This document shows, piece by piece, positions 39,794 to 48,603 of a stretch of 64,000 nucleotides of DNA. Origin of the DNA: DATHRK01 sp035465395 (GTDB lineage: Bacteria; Gemmatimonadota; Gemmatimonadetes; Longimicrobiales; RSA9); contig DATHRK010000051.1 in NCBI GenBank assembly GCA_035465395.1, positions 53,220 through 117,219 of the forward strand, read 5' to 3'. Positions within the stretch are counted from its first letter, which is position 1, and the number at the start of each line of letters is the position of its first letter. The notes under the pieces were generated by a model. The model saw nothing but the letters and a program-made list of their open reading frames with translations, did not search any database and had not been told where the DNA came from. Made by a program: the position numbers and the translations under genes.

Positions 39794-41194
39794 ATGACAC
39801 GGCCGCCCCCCCCTGCCCCGCCCTGGACGCGCCTCGCACCGATCGCCGGCGCCGCGGCTCTCGCCGCCCTGTGCGTGCTCGCCCCGGGGACCGCATCGGC
39901 GCAGGACTTCCAGGTGCCGGTCGAGTACTACGAGCTGGACAACGGCCTCCGCGTCGTCCTCTCGCACGACGACACGGCCCCGATCGCCACGGTCGCGGTG
40001 TATTACAACATCGGCTTCCGCATCGAGCCGCGGGACCGGACCGGCTTCGCGCACCTGTTCGAGCACATGATGTTCCAGGGCTCGGAAAACCTCGGGAAGC
40101 TCGAATTCATCAAGCTGGTGCAGTCCAACGGCGGCGTCCTCAACGGCTCGACCCGCTTCGACTTCACGAACTACTTCGAGATCGTTCCGGCGCATACGCT
40201 CGAGACGATGCTGTGGGCGGAAGCCGACCGCATGCGCGGGCTGGCGATCACGGAGGTGGAGCTGAAGAACCAGCAGGAGGTCGTCAAGAACGAGGTCAGG
40301 GTGAACGTCCTGAATCAGCCCTACGGCGGCTTCCCATGGCTGGACATGCCGCAGTACGCCAACGAGAACTGGTACAACGCCCACAACTTCTACGGCGAGC
40401 TCGAGGACCTCGACGCCGCGTCCGTGGAGGACGTGAGCGCCTTCTTTCAGCGCTACTACGCGCCGAACAACGCCGCGCTGGTGGTCGTAGGGGATTTCGA
40501 TGAGGCGCAGACCCGTGAGTGGATCGAGCATTACTTCGGCGATATTCCGAGCGCCCCGGATCCGGTGCTTCCCGACATCTCCGAGCCGCGGCAGGAGGCC
40601 GAGAAGCGGTTCGAGAAGACCGACGACAAGGCCACCCGCCCGGCGCTCGCCATCTCGTGGCACGCGCCCGAGCGCAATACTCCCGAGTACCTGGCGATGG
40701 GCTTGTTGACGCAGATCCTGACCGAGGGCAGGGACAGCCGGCTCTATCGGTCGATCGTGCAGGAGAACGGCTACAGCGGGGGCGTCAGCGGCGGCATCAA
40801 CCTGCTGGGCAACCAGTTCAACGTGAACGGCCCGACGCTGCTCACGGTGTCGCTGTTCCACGACGAGACGACCTCCGCCGAAGGGATCATCCGTGCGGTC
40901 GACGAGGTCGTGGAAGACCTCCGCAGCAACCCCGTGACGGAGGAGGAGCTGGAGCGGGCGCGCGTCAAGATGCGCTCGTCGATCCTCGGTTCGATGGAGG
41001 GCTTCTTCGGCTTCGGACGGGCCGATCTGCTCGCGGCCTTCGCGCTGTTCGACGACGACCCGGGTCGGATCAACGAGCTCCTGACCGCGTTCGATGACAT
41101 CACGCCGGAGCTGCTTCGCGAGACCGCGATCGAATACCTCCGGTCCACCAACCGCACGATCCTCGAGGTCGTGCCCGCGCGGGCGGCGACGTGA
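39794..41194 (+). CDS. Secreted M16 zinc peptidase, catalytic member
   Basis: 466 residues, signal peptide ending GTASAQD. It carries the inverted zinc motif H87-L-F-E90-H91 (AHLFEHMMFQGS) and the distal Glu in NQQEVVKNEVR. Two M16 half-domains are recognisable, the second around AISWHAPERNTPEY and ILTEGRDSRLY. It should act in the periplasm on small peptides as a heterodimer with the next gene, whose start lies at or just after its stop. ATG 39794 follows AAGGAGC at good spacing. Confidence 0.94.
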   Translation: MTRPPPPAPPWTRLAPIAGAAALAALCVLAPGTASAQDFQVPVEYYELDNGLRVVLSHDDTAPIATVAVYYNIGFRIEPRDRTGFAHLFEHMMFQGSENLGKLEFIKLVQSNGGVLNGSTRFDFTNYFEIVPAHTLETMLWAEADRMRGLAITEVELKNQQEVVKNEVRVNVLNQPYGGFPWLDMPQYANENWYNAHNFYGELEDLDAASVEDVSAFFQRYYAPNNAALVVVGDFDEAQTREWIEHYFGDIPSAPDPVLPDISEPRQEAEKRFEKTDDKATRPALAISWHAPERNTPEYLAMGLLTQILTEGRDSRLYRSIVQENGYSGGVSGGINLLGNQFNVNGPTLLTVSLFHDETTSAEGIIRAVDEVVEDLRSNPVTEEELERARVKMRSSILGSMEGFFGFGRADLLAAFALFDDDPGRINELLTAFDDITPELLRETAIEYLRSTNRTILEVVPARAAT

Positions 41195-41199
41195 GGAGG
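41193..41199 (+). promoter_or_regulatory. Shine-Dalgarno that places the second M16 start at a TTG
   Basis: GAGGAGG at 41193-41199, ending 6 nt before TTG 41206. An in-frame GTG at 41191 overlaps the preceding stop (GTGA) but has no ribosome-binding site of its own, so TTG 41206 is preferred. Confidence 0.6.
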
Positions 41200-41205
41200 C
41201 CTGCC

Positions 41206-42603
41206 TTGAGGATTCGTACTCTGCGCCTGTCGGCAGTTGCGGCTGCGACTCTCGCCTCGGCGGCCGTCGCGCATCCGGCTTTCGCCCAGCAGGCCCCGCC
41301 GGAGCCCGGTCCGCCGCGCGACTTCCGCGTGCCGCCCGCAACGCGGTTCGCCCTCGACAACGGTTTGCAGGTGACGATGGTGCCCTACGGGAGCGTCCCG
41401 AAGGTGAACGTGCAGCTGATCGTGCGCACCGGCAACGTGGATGAGGCGCCCGACGAAGTGTGGCTGGCGGACCTGACCGCCGACCTCATGGAGGAGGGCA
41501 CCACGAGCCGGGATGCGGGCGAGCTCGCGGAGGCCGCCGCGAGCATGGGCGGCAGCATCGGCATCGGTGTCGGCACCGACCAGACCTTCGTCAGCGGGAA
41601 CGCGCTCTCGGAGTTCGGGCCCGACATGGTCGCCCTCGTCGCCGACGTGGCGCGCAACCCGTCCCTTCCGGAGGCGGAGCTCGAGCGGCTCAAGGCCGAC
41701 CGGGTGCGGCAGGTGTCGATCGCGAAGAGCCAGCCTCAGTCGCTCGCCCTGGAGCGGTTCCGCGCCGTGCTGTACCCCGACCACCCGTACGGACGCGTCT
41801 TCCCGTCCGAGGACATGCTCCGCGGGTACTCGATCGAGCAGGTCCGCGACTTCTACCGTCGCAACTTCGGGGCGGCCCGCTCGCACCTCTTCGTCGTGGG
41901 GCGCTTCGACGCCGTGGCGATGGAGGCGGCGGCGCGCGAGGCGTTCGGGGACTGGGCCGTGGGCACCGAGGCGACTCCGCCGCAGGGGTCGGCGACCGGC
42001 GGACGCGCGGTGTACTTCATCGACAATCCCGGCGCCGTCCAGTCCACGCTGTACGTGGGCCTGCCGGTCGTGGACCCCTCGAGCCCGGACTTCGTGGCGC
42101 TCCAGGTGACCAACGCGCTCCTGGGCGGTTCGTTCGGATCCCGCATCACCAGCAACATCCGCGAGGACAAAGGCTACACCTACAGCCCGTTCAGCACCCT
42201 GTCGAGCCGCCCCGGCGACGCGTACTGGGCCGAGGTCGCCGACGTCACGACGGACGTCACGGGCGCCGCGCTCCGCGAGATCCTGTACGAGATCGACCGG
42301 CTGCGGTCCGAGCCGCCTTCGGCGGAGGAGCTCGAGGCCATCCAGAACTACATGGCGGGCACCTTCGTCCTGCAGAATTCCAGCAGGGGCGGGATCATCA
42401 ACCAGCTCAACTACGTCGAACTACACGGCCTCGCCGAAGACCATTTGCGCACGTACGTGGAGCGCGTGCACGCCGTCACCCCCGACGACGTGCGGCGCAT
42501 AGCGGACGAGTACCTGGATCCGGCCGACATGGTGATCGTCGTCGTCGGCGACCGCGCTCAGGTGATGGATCAGATCGCGGAGTACGGCGAGCTCGTGGAA
42601 TGA
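41206..42603 (+). CDS. Secreted M16 family protein, non-catalytic partner
   Basis: 465 residues from the TTG at 41206, with a signal peptide ending AHPAFAQQ. The M16 fold is clear (FALDNGLQVTMVPYGSVPKV; ALLGGSFGSRITSNIREDKG; YTYSPFSTLSSRPG). The zinc motif is lost: the HxxEH position reads LTADLMEEGTT. Such members pair with an active M16 subunit and supply the substrate-binding R/Y pair, seen here as R and Y in NIREDKGYTYS. Position directly behind the catalytic M16 gene supports a heterodimer like those of alpha-proteobacterial and mitochondrial-processing-peptidase-type pairs. Confidence 0.92.
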   Translation: MRIRTLRLSAVAAATLASAAVAHPAFAQQAPPEPGPPRDFRVPPATRFALDNGLQVTMVPYGSVPKVNVQLIVRTGNVDEAPDEVWLADLTADLMEEGTTSRDAGELAEAAASMGGSIGIGVGTDQTFVSGNALSEFGPDMVALVADVARNPSLPEAELERLKADRVRQVSIAKSQPQSLALERFRAVLYPDHPYGRVFPSEDMLRGYSIEQVRDFYRRNFGAARSHLFVVGRFDAVAMEAAAREAFGDWAVGTEATPPQGSATGGRAVYFIDNPGAVQSTLYVGLPVVDPSSPDFVALQVTNALLGGSFGSRITSNIREDKGYTYSPFSTLSSRPGDAYWAEVADVTTDVTGAALREILYEIDRLRSEPPSAEELEAIQNYMAGTFVLQNSSRGGIINQLNYVELHGLAEDHLRTYVERVHAVTPDDVRRIADEYLDPADMVIVVVGDRAQVMDQIAEYGELVE

Positions 42604-42678
42604 GCGAGCGCGGACGCGCCCGCTGACGAGAAGTGGCGCGGCCCGCTCGGTCGGTTCTGCCGGGCGGGCCGTCGTGCG

Positions 42679-44145
42679 TCAGTTCGGTGCGCCCCCGGCC
42701 GGACGGGGGGTCGCAGCCGCGGGACGGATACGCGCGATGCGGGCCTGGATGCCGGGCGACGCGCCGTACGCGGCCCACACCTCTCCGGTCGCCTCGTCCA
42801 CGTCCAGGTGGCGGACCAGCGCGCCCGTCGTCGGCAGCCTGTACGTGGTGAAGGTCTCCGATCCAGGATCGAACGCGAAGACCGCATCCGCCGCCCCCGT
42901 GCCGACCCACACGGTGCCCCGGGTGCGGTCGACGCGCGCCACGTACGGCAGGGCGTCGGGGACCGGGAGCACGAATTCCTCGAAGCTTTCCGTCGCCGGG
43001 TCGAAACGGGCGAGACGGTTGTTCGCGTACTCCGGGATCCAGACCGTGCCGTCGGCCGCGACGTCGGGGCGCCGCGGCCCGCTGTGCGGCGTGGGCATCG
43101 ACCAGGTCGTGAACGCCCCCGTCTCCGGGTCCAGTCGAATCAGCCGGTTGCCGACCAGCTCGGTGCCCCACACCGCCCCGTCGGGCGCGATCCGCAGCCC
43201 GTAGGGCATGGGCCCGTTGCCGGCCGCCAGCGCCGGCGTGATCGGCACGTCGAAGGTCACCACCTCCTCGCTCCCGGGGCGCACGTAGCCCCAGCGCGGC
43301 GGGTCGCGCGTGAAATGCCCGTTGAACCACGCTCGCCCGTCGTCGTCGATCGCCACGCTGTGCGGGTACATGCCCACCTGCCAGGCGCTCCAGGCGCCGC
43401 TGGACGCGTCACGACGTGCCAGCGTCGTCGGCGCCCCGAGAACCACCCACAGCGCGCCGTCGCCGGCGATGTCGATCGCGCGCGGGTTGGACGCGCTGCC
43501 GCCGGCCTCGATGGGCGCCTCCGCGAAGGTCCCGCTCGCGGGATCGAGGACCCAGAGGCGGTGCGTGAGCATCCCGGTGATGGTCACGCGGCCCTCGGCA
43601 TCGACGACGAGGTCGTGCGGCAGGTCGCCGGGCGGCGGATAGGGGAACTCGCGGACCGAAGCCCCCGCGGGCAGGCTCGCGGTCCTCGCCGGTCGAGGCG
43701 GCGTACGCACCGCCTCCGACAACCAAGCCGCCGTGGCCGCGGCGTCGCGGTCCGCCGAGATGACGGGGAAGCCGGTGCCGGCTCCCGCGAAACCCACCAT
43801 CTGCTGCACCCTCTCCTGCCAGCTGTCGCGGCTTCGGGCGGAGTCGCCCGGGAACGCGATGGCGCCGTCGAACACGTGGCAGCCGGTGCAGTCGAGGATG
43901 AAGCGGCGCTTTTCGACCCCGTCGGGCAGGAGCCCGAGCCATTGCGAGGAGGACAGCCGCGGGGGGCCGTCCGGCGCCGTGGCCCTGGCCGTGCCCGCCG
44001 GGCCGGCGGCCCCCGATGCGTCGTCGGCAGCGGGAGCCCCACCGGTGCCAGCGCAGGCTACGAGGAGCGCCAGCGTCAGGACCGCGGGTGCGCGGGCGTC
44101 GCGATACGGCGCGGGCGCGGCCGGAGGGTCGAGTCGTGGAATCAT
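42679..44145 (-). CDS. c-type heme domain fused to a virginiamycin B lyase-like propeller
   Basis: 488 residues. A membrane or lipoprotein-type N-terminus ends in LALLVACAG. Next comes a small cytochrome c-like segment with C86-T-G-C89-H90, and Met residues downstream (QQMVGFAG) that could be the axial ligand. From about 150 to the end is a beta-propeller of the Vgb / SMP-30 type, with blades such as DGAVWGTELVGNRLIRLDP, DGTVWIPEYANNRLARFDP and TVWVGTGAADAVFAFDPG. I infer a periplasmic, heme-bearing propeller; a redox role is likely but the substrate is unknown. Antibiotic inactivation by lyase chemistry is not supported by context. The start at ATG 44145 lacks a strong Shine-Dalgarno and could be slightly upstream. 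Confidence 0.8.
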   Translation of the reverse strand: MIPRLDPPAAPAPYRDARAPAVLTLALLVACAGTGGAPAADDASGAAGPAGTARATAPDGPPRLSSSQWLGLLPDGVEKRRFILDCTGCHVFDGAIAFPGDSARSRDSWQERVQQMVGFAGAGTGFPVISADRDAAATAAWLSEAVRTPPRPARTASLPAGASVREFPYPPPGDLPHDLVVDAEGRVTITGMLTHRLWVLDPASGTFAEAPIEAGGSASNPRAIDIAGDGALWVVLGAPTTLARRDASSGAWSAWQVGMYPHSVAIDDDGRAWFNGHFTRDPPRWGYVRPGSEEVVTFDVPITPALAAGNGPMPYGLRIAPDGAVWGTELVGNRLIRLDPETGAFTTWSMPTPHSGPRRPDVAADGTVWIPEYANNRLARFDPATESFEEFVLPVPDALPYVARVDRTRGTVWVGTGAADAVFAFDPGSETFTTYRLPTTGALVRHLDVDEATGEVWAAYGASPGIQARIARIRPAAATPRPAGGAPN

Positions 44146-44212
44146 CGGCTTCTGGGGGATCAAGGTCCGAGCAATCCGACACGCCGCACGGCGCGCCGGT
44201 TGTGGTGACGCC

Positions 44213-45544
44213 CTACCGCCAGCACGCCTCGTCGGTGAAACCGCGTTCCGCGAGCCAGTCCTCCATGCCGCCGAACACCCCTTCGGCGTAGCGCGGCGGA
44301 CCATTCTCGCTCGGGATCATGAACGAGTGGGGAGCGTCGGGCACGACCACGACGCGCTGATCGCCGCCCGGTGATCGCGCGAACGCGCGCTCCAGCGCAG
44401 CGCGGGTCGGGACGAGAGGCACCGCCTCGTCCCGCTCGCCGAGGAACCACAGCACGGGGCCTCCGAACCGCGCCACCGCGTCCGTCGAGCCGAATGCCAG
44501 GTTGCGCTGCGCCCACCCCCACCACTCGGCGGACCAGACCTCGCTGATCGGACCGTCTCCGAAGGCCGTCCTGTACCAGTGCTCCCCCACATACGGCGCG
44601 ACCGCCGAGTCCGCGGCCGCGATCGGTGCGCCGCCGGCCGCCAGGCGGTAGATGTGCTCGCGCAGGTCCATGGCGTGATCCAGATCCAGCCCCTCCACGC
44701 CCGCGGCCCGCACCTCCTGGCGCTGCTCGTGGATCACCGTCACCGGACCGGGCAAGGTGGCGCCCGCGCGCAGAATCATGTACGACGTGTGGGGGGCCGC
44801 GATGGCCGCCGGGGGCACCGTCCACCCGCCCTGGCTGCTGCCCCAGAGGCCGACACGTGCCGCGTCTACCTCGGGAAGCGCCGCGGCGAACTCGACGGCG
44901 GCCGCGGCGTCATCCGACATCGCGGCGAAATCGGGCTCCCGCCACGCGTCCGCGTCGGGAGTGTAGCCGCGTTTGTCGTACGCCAGCACCGCCACACCCC
45001 GCTGCAGGAGGAAGGTGTGGAAGACGCCGCCGTAGCGGTTCGCCGGGCCGGAGCCGTGCACCATGACGATCGCCGGGTGCGGGCCATCGCAGTCCGGCAG
45101 CAGCAGGCGGCCGAGCAGCTCGGTCCCGTCGGCCGACGGGAACTTCACCGGCCGCGACGTGTGCGGGAACACCCGCTCGCCGCGCAGCGCGCGGCCACGC
45201 TCGTGCCACGTCAGCCGGTCGTAGCGCCCAACGGTGCCGCGCTCGAAATCGATCCGCACCGCGCCGTCGGCGGGGAAGGTCGAACGGAGCCGGTCGCCCT
45301 CACGCGCGAAGACGCCCCCCCGATCGAGCCCGCGCGTGTCCATGAAGATCCAGAAGCCCTCTCCTTCGACCATATAGCCGCCGGTGACGACCTCCCCGGT
45401 CTCGAGCCTGTAGGAGCCGTCGAAGTCCTCGAGGCCGTTCTGGCCGGGGAGGGGGCACGGCGACGGCAGGAGTAGCAGACCGGCCAGGAGGCTCGAAGGG
45501 AGAGCCGACGGAGCGGACCGCTGTCGGGCGTGCGTGCGTCGCAT
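44213..45544 (-). CDS. Secreted alpha/beta hydrolase (dipeptidyl-peptidase/acyl-hydrolase-like)
   Basis: 443 residues with a signal peptide (about 12-35, SSLLAGLLLLPSPCPLPGQ). An N-terminal beta domain (about 40-140) precedes the hydrolase core: oxyanion-hole strand PAIVMVHGSGPANRYGG, nucleophile elbow GLWGSSQGGW (S237), acid region PVLWFLGERDEAVP and base PDAPHSF (His). This resembles the BAAT/dienelactone and S9-like hydrolases found across Gemmatimonadota. The substrate is unknown. It lies upstream of the heme-propeller gene on the same strand with a 67-nt gap, so co-transcription is possible. Confidence 0.88.
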   Translation of the reverse strand: MRRTHARQRSAPSALPSSLLAGLLLLPSPCPLPGQNGLEDFDGSYRLETGEVVTGGYMVEGEGFWIFMDTRGLDRGGVFAREGDRLRSTFPADGAVRIDFERGTVGRYDRLTWHERGRALRGERVFPHTSRPVKFPSADGTELLGRLLLPDCDGPHPAIVMVHGSGPANRYGGVFHTFLLQRGVAVLAYDKRGYTPDADAWREPDFAAMSDDAAAAVEFAAALPEVDAARVGLWGSSQGGWTVPPAAIAAPHTSYMILRAGATLPGPVTVIHEQRQEVRAAGVEGLDLDHAMDLREHIYRLAAGGAPIAAADSAVAPYVGEHWYRTAFGDGPISEVWSAEWWGWAQRNLAFGSTDAVARFGGPVLWFLGERDEAVPLVPTRAALERAFARSPGGDQRVVVVPDAPHSFMIPSENGPPRYAEGVFGGMEDWLAERGFTDEACWR

Positions 45545-45609
45545 GGTGACTCCGGGTCGAGGCGTGACGGCGTGAGACGTGGGATGCAAACACCCCGCCG
45601 CTGCGCGCT

Positions 45610-47490
45610 TCAGCGCGGTGCGCCGCCGGGGGTCGCACCCTCCAGCCCGACGCCCGCACCCGCCGGCGCGTGCTGGAGCTCGTGGAGGCGGGCGTAGAGG
45701 CCCTGATCGGCCAGGAGTTCCTCGTGGGTCCCCCGCTCGACGAGCCGGCCGCCGTCCAGGACGAAGATCGTGTCGGCCCCCCGGATGGTCGACAGGCGGT
45801 GGGCGATGACGAGCGTGGTCACACCGCTCCGCCGGGCGAACAAGCCCTCGAGCGCGTCCTGGATCAGCGCCTCGGACTCGCTGTCGAGACTCGCGGTGGC
45901 CTCGTCCAGGATGAGCAGGCGCGCGTGCCTCAGGATCGCGCGCGCGATCGCCACGCGCTGCTTCTGGCCTCCGGACAGCCTGACCCCCCGCTCGCCGATG
46001 GGCGTGTCCCAGCCCTGCGGCAGCGTGCCGATGAACTCGCTCGCGTTTGCCAGATCCGCGGCGGCCTGGAGGTCCGCGTCGGTGGCCTCCGGCCGGGCGT
46101 AGCGGACGTTGTCGCGCACCGAGCCCGAGAACAGCGTGGGCTCCTGCGGCACGATCGCCACCGCCGTCCGCAGCGCTTCCAGGGTGTAGTCGCGCACGTC
46201 CCTGCCGCCGAGGAGGATGCGGCCGCGGTCGGGATCGTAGAGACGCGCGACGAGGCGGGTCACCGTCGTCTTGCCGGACCCCGAGGGGCCGACGAAGGCG
46301 ACTGTCGCGCCCTCCGGGACCTGGAACGACAGGTCGGTGAGCGCGGGTTCGTCGGTGCCCGGATACAGAAACGAGACGTCGTCGAACCGGACCGCGCCTC
46401 CGTCGACCCGGTCGACGTCGCCTTCGGATTCGGGCTCCGCTTCCAGCAGCGCCGACACCCGCTCCAGCGCGGCGAGGCCCGCCTGCAGCTGGTTGTTGAA
46501 GAGCATGACCGACATGACGGGGCCCTGGAGCATGCGCTGGTACAGCAGGAACGCGGTGAGCTCGCCGATGGTGAGCGATCCCGTCACGACGAGCCAGCCC
46601 CCGACCAGCAGGATGGCGCCGACCCCGTACTCGGCGGTCAGCGTGATCAGCGCCTCCATCATCCCGACCTCGCGCCGCCGGGCCAGGTTGAGCTCGACGT
46701 ACGTGTCGTTCTCCGCGCCGAACCGGTCGATCTCCAACGGCTCGTTCGCGAAGCCTTTCACCACCTGGATGTTGGCGATGGCCTCGGTCGCGACCGCCGT
46801 GAGCTCGCCCACGCGCCGTCGAATCCCGCGCGCCGCGTCGCGCAGGGGCCCCTGGTAGTGACGCGTGATCAGCGCGAGCGTGGGGGCCACCACGAGGTTG
46901 ACCAACGCGAGCCGCCAGTTCATCGCCAGCAGGATCGCGGTGACCACCACGATGCTCACGAACTGGCCGGCCAGCCTCGTCGCGCCCGCCCGGATCATGC
47001 CCTCGAGCGCGTTGACGTCGGAGACGACGCGCGAGGTGAGCGCACCCGACCGTTCCTGGGTGAAGCGGACCACCGGCATCGCGAGGAGGCGCCGGTAGGC
47101 GCGCATGCGGATGTCGGCGATGATGCCCTGCGTGAACGCGAAGCTGAAGTACATGCCCGCGTAGCCGACCCCCGCGCGCACCAGGTAGTAGGCCGCAATC
47201 GCCACCGCCAGGATCGCGAAGCCGCGCGCGGCCCCCGCCGGGATGACGGTGTCGATGCCGTAACGGACGAACTGTGGCGCGAGGGTGCCGAGGGCGGCCG
47301 AGAAGCTGATCAGGGCGGATAGCCCCAGCACCTTCCAGCGGTAGGGCGACAGCAGCGCCCAGAGATCGCGGACGACGTGCGCCTCCGGGCTCGGAAGCGC
47401 GTGCGCCGTTGCATCGTCGCCGGCGGGGCCGGCGTGGGCGGAACCGAAGTCGCGGCGACCGCCGCCGCCCCGCGAGCCGCCCCCTACCAC
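45610..47490 (-). CDS. ABC exporter, fused membrane and ATPase domains (MsbA/LmrA-like)
   Basis: 626 residues, a half-transporter. Six membrane helices (about 45-340), including the intracellular coupling-helix region ALTSRVVSDVNALEGMI, precede an ATPase domain: Walker A FVGPSGSGKTTVTRLV, signature VRLSGGQKQRVAIARAI, Walker B LLILDEATASLDSES and the His switch VIAHRLSTI. It works as a homodimer exporting lipids, peptides or drugs. The only usable start that keeps TM1 is GTG 47490, which overlaps the end of the deoxyhypusine-synthase homologue by 7 nt, so the two are coupled. It lacks any adjacent second half-transporter. Confidence 0.92.
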   Translation of the reverse strand: MVGGGSRGGGGRRDFGSAHAGPAGDDATAHALPSPEAHVVRDLWALLSPYRWKVLGLSALISFSAALGTLAPQFVRYGIDTVIPAGAARGFAILAVAIAAYYLVRAGVGYAGMYFSFAFTQGIIADIRMRAYRRLLAMPVVRFTQERSGALTSRVVSDVNALEGMIRAGATRLAGQFVSIVVVTAILLAMNWRLALVNLVVAPTLALITRHYQGPLRDAARGIRRRVGELTAVATEAIANIQVVKGFANEPLEIDRFGAENDTYVELNLARRREVGMMEALITLTAEYGVGAILLVGGWLVVTGSLTIGELTAFLLYQRMLQGPVMSVMLFNNQLQAGLAALERVSALLEAEPESEGDVDRVDGGAVRFDDVSFLYPGTDEPALTDLSFQVPEGATVAFVGPSGSGKTTVTRLVARLYDPDRGRILLGGRDVRDYTLEALRTAVAIVPQEPTLFSGSVRDNVRYARPEATDADLQAAADLANASEFIGTLPQGWDTPIGERGVRLSGGQKQRVAIARAILRHARLLILDEATASLDSESEALIQDALEGLFARRSGVTTLVIAHRLSTIRGADTIFVLDGGRLVERGTHEELLADQGLYARLHELQHAPAGAGVGLEGATPGGAPR

Positions 47491-48476
47491 CCCATCACGA
47501 GCGCGAACACGAGCGGCGCGACGATCGATGCGTCGGATTCGATGACGTGCTTGGGGGTGTCGACGCCCAGCTTCCCCCAGGTGATCTTCTCGTTGGGTAC
47601 CGCCCCCGAATAGCCGCCGTAGCTCGTCGTGGCATCCGAGATCTGGCAGAAGTACCCCCACAGCGGGACGCTCGCCCGCCGCAGGTCCTGATGCAGCATG
47701 GGCACGACGCAGATCGGGAAGTCGCCCGCGATCCCGCCGCCGATCTGGAAGAAGCCGATCGACGACCTGGTCGAGAGATCGGTGTACCACTCCGCGAGGT
47801 CGATCATGTACTCGATGCCGCCGCGGATGGTGCGCACGTCGCCCAGCGTCCCGTCGATCTGGTGGGCCGCGTAGATGTTGCCCAGCGTCGAGTCTTCCCA
47901 GCCCGGGACGAACATCGGCAGCGTGCGTTCGGCCGCCGCGACCATCCAGCTGTCCGCCGGATCGATCTGGAAGTGCGCGTCCAGATCCCCGGACGCGATG
48001 ACCCGGTAGAGCGCTTCGTGGGGGAACAGGCGCTCGCCCGTCTCTTCCGCCTCGGCCCACACCCGCAGCACCGCCCTCTCGAGCCGGCGCATCGCCTCCT
48101 CCTCGGGGATACAGGTGTCGGTCACCCGGTTGAGGTGGCGATCGAGCAGCGCCTGCTCGTCCGCCGGGGTCAGGTCCCGGTAGTGCGGAACGCGCTCGTA
48201 GTGGTCGTGGGCGACCAGGTTGAAGAGGTCCTCCTCGAGGTTGGCTCCGGTGCAGCAGATGGCGTGAACCTTCTCCTGACGGATCATCTCGGCGAGGGAG
48301 AGACCCAGCTCTGCCGTGCTCATCGCGCCGGCGAGCGTCAACAGCATGCTGCCGCCATCGTCCAGGTGGCGCCGGTATCCCTGCGCCGCGTCGACCAGCG
48401 CCGCGGCGTTGAAATGGCGGAAGTGGTGAAGGAGGAACCCGCTGATCGGGCTCGCCCCGGGTCCGCGTTCTTCCAT
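47484..48476 (-). CDS. Deoxyhypusine synthase-family protein (bacterial, likely homospermidine synthase)
   Basis: 330 residues with the deoxyhypusine synthase fold: LLTLAGAMSTAELGLSLAEM (NAD site), ICCTGANLEEDLFNLVAHDH, FFQIGGGIAGDFP, and the catalytic-lysine motif EKITWGKLG (K302). Eukaryotic and archaeal DHS transfer aminobutyl from spermidine to eIF5A. Bacteria lack eIF5A, and bacterial homologues studied make homospermidine from putrescine, so a polyamine role is the best reading. SpeA at 37.7 kb supports this. ATG 48476 is used because it begins the conserved part. The 3' end overlaps the ABC exporter by 7 nt. Confidence 0.9.
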   Translation of the reverse strand: MEERGPGASPISGFLLHHFRHFNAAALVDAAQGYRRHLDDGGSMLLTLAGAMSTAELGLSLAEMIRQEKVHAICCTGANLEEDLFNLVAHDHYERVPHYRDLTPADEQALLDRHLNRVTDTCIPEEEAMRRLERAVLRVWAEAEETGERLFPHEALYRVIASGDLDAHFQIDPADSWMVAAAERTLPMFVPGWEDSTLGNIYAAHQIDGTLGDVRTIRGGIEYMIDLAEWYTDLSTRSSIGFFQIGGGIAGDFPICVVPMLHQDLRRASVPLWGYFCQISDATTSYGGYSGAVPNEKITWGKLGVDTPKHVIESDASIVAPLVFALVMGW

Positions 48477-48603
48477 GGTCTTCCTGGAGGGCGTCGAGTC
48501 GGTGGAAGCGAACGCGTAACCTAGGCGGGGCTCCCGAGCCCTGCTACCGTCCGCGCGGCGGATGGGCCCGGGTGCGGCGTGGCGCGGGAGCTGAGGGGCC
48601 GGC

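Noticed and set aside
42639..42671. Inverted repeat CGGCCCGC / GCGGGCCG between the second M16 gene and the heme-propeller gene as a terminator
   Set aside because: The 8-bp arms are separated by 17 nt and no U-rich tail follows on either strand; in this G+C-rich DNA it may be chance.
42679..44145. Virginiamycin B lyase (antibiotic resistance) call for the propeller protein
   Set aside because: The propeller family is broad, the protein carries a heme motif and a secretion signal, and no resistance context exists.
47493..47495. ATG inside the end of the deoxyhypusine-synthase gene as start of the ABC exporter
   Set aside because: It is out of frame with the exporter; only the GTG at 47490 is in frame and keeps the first membrane helix.
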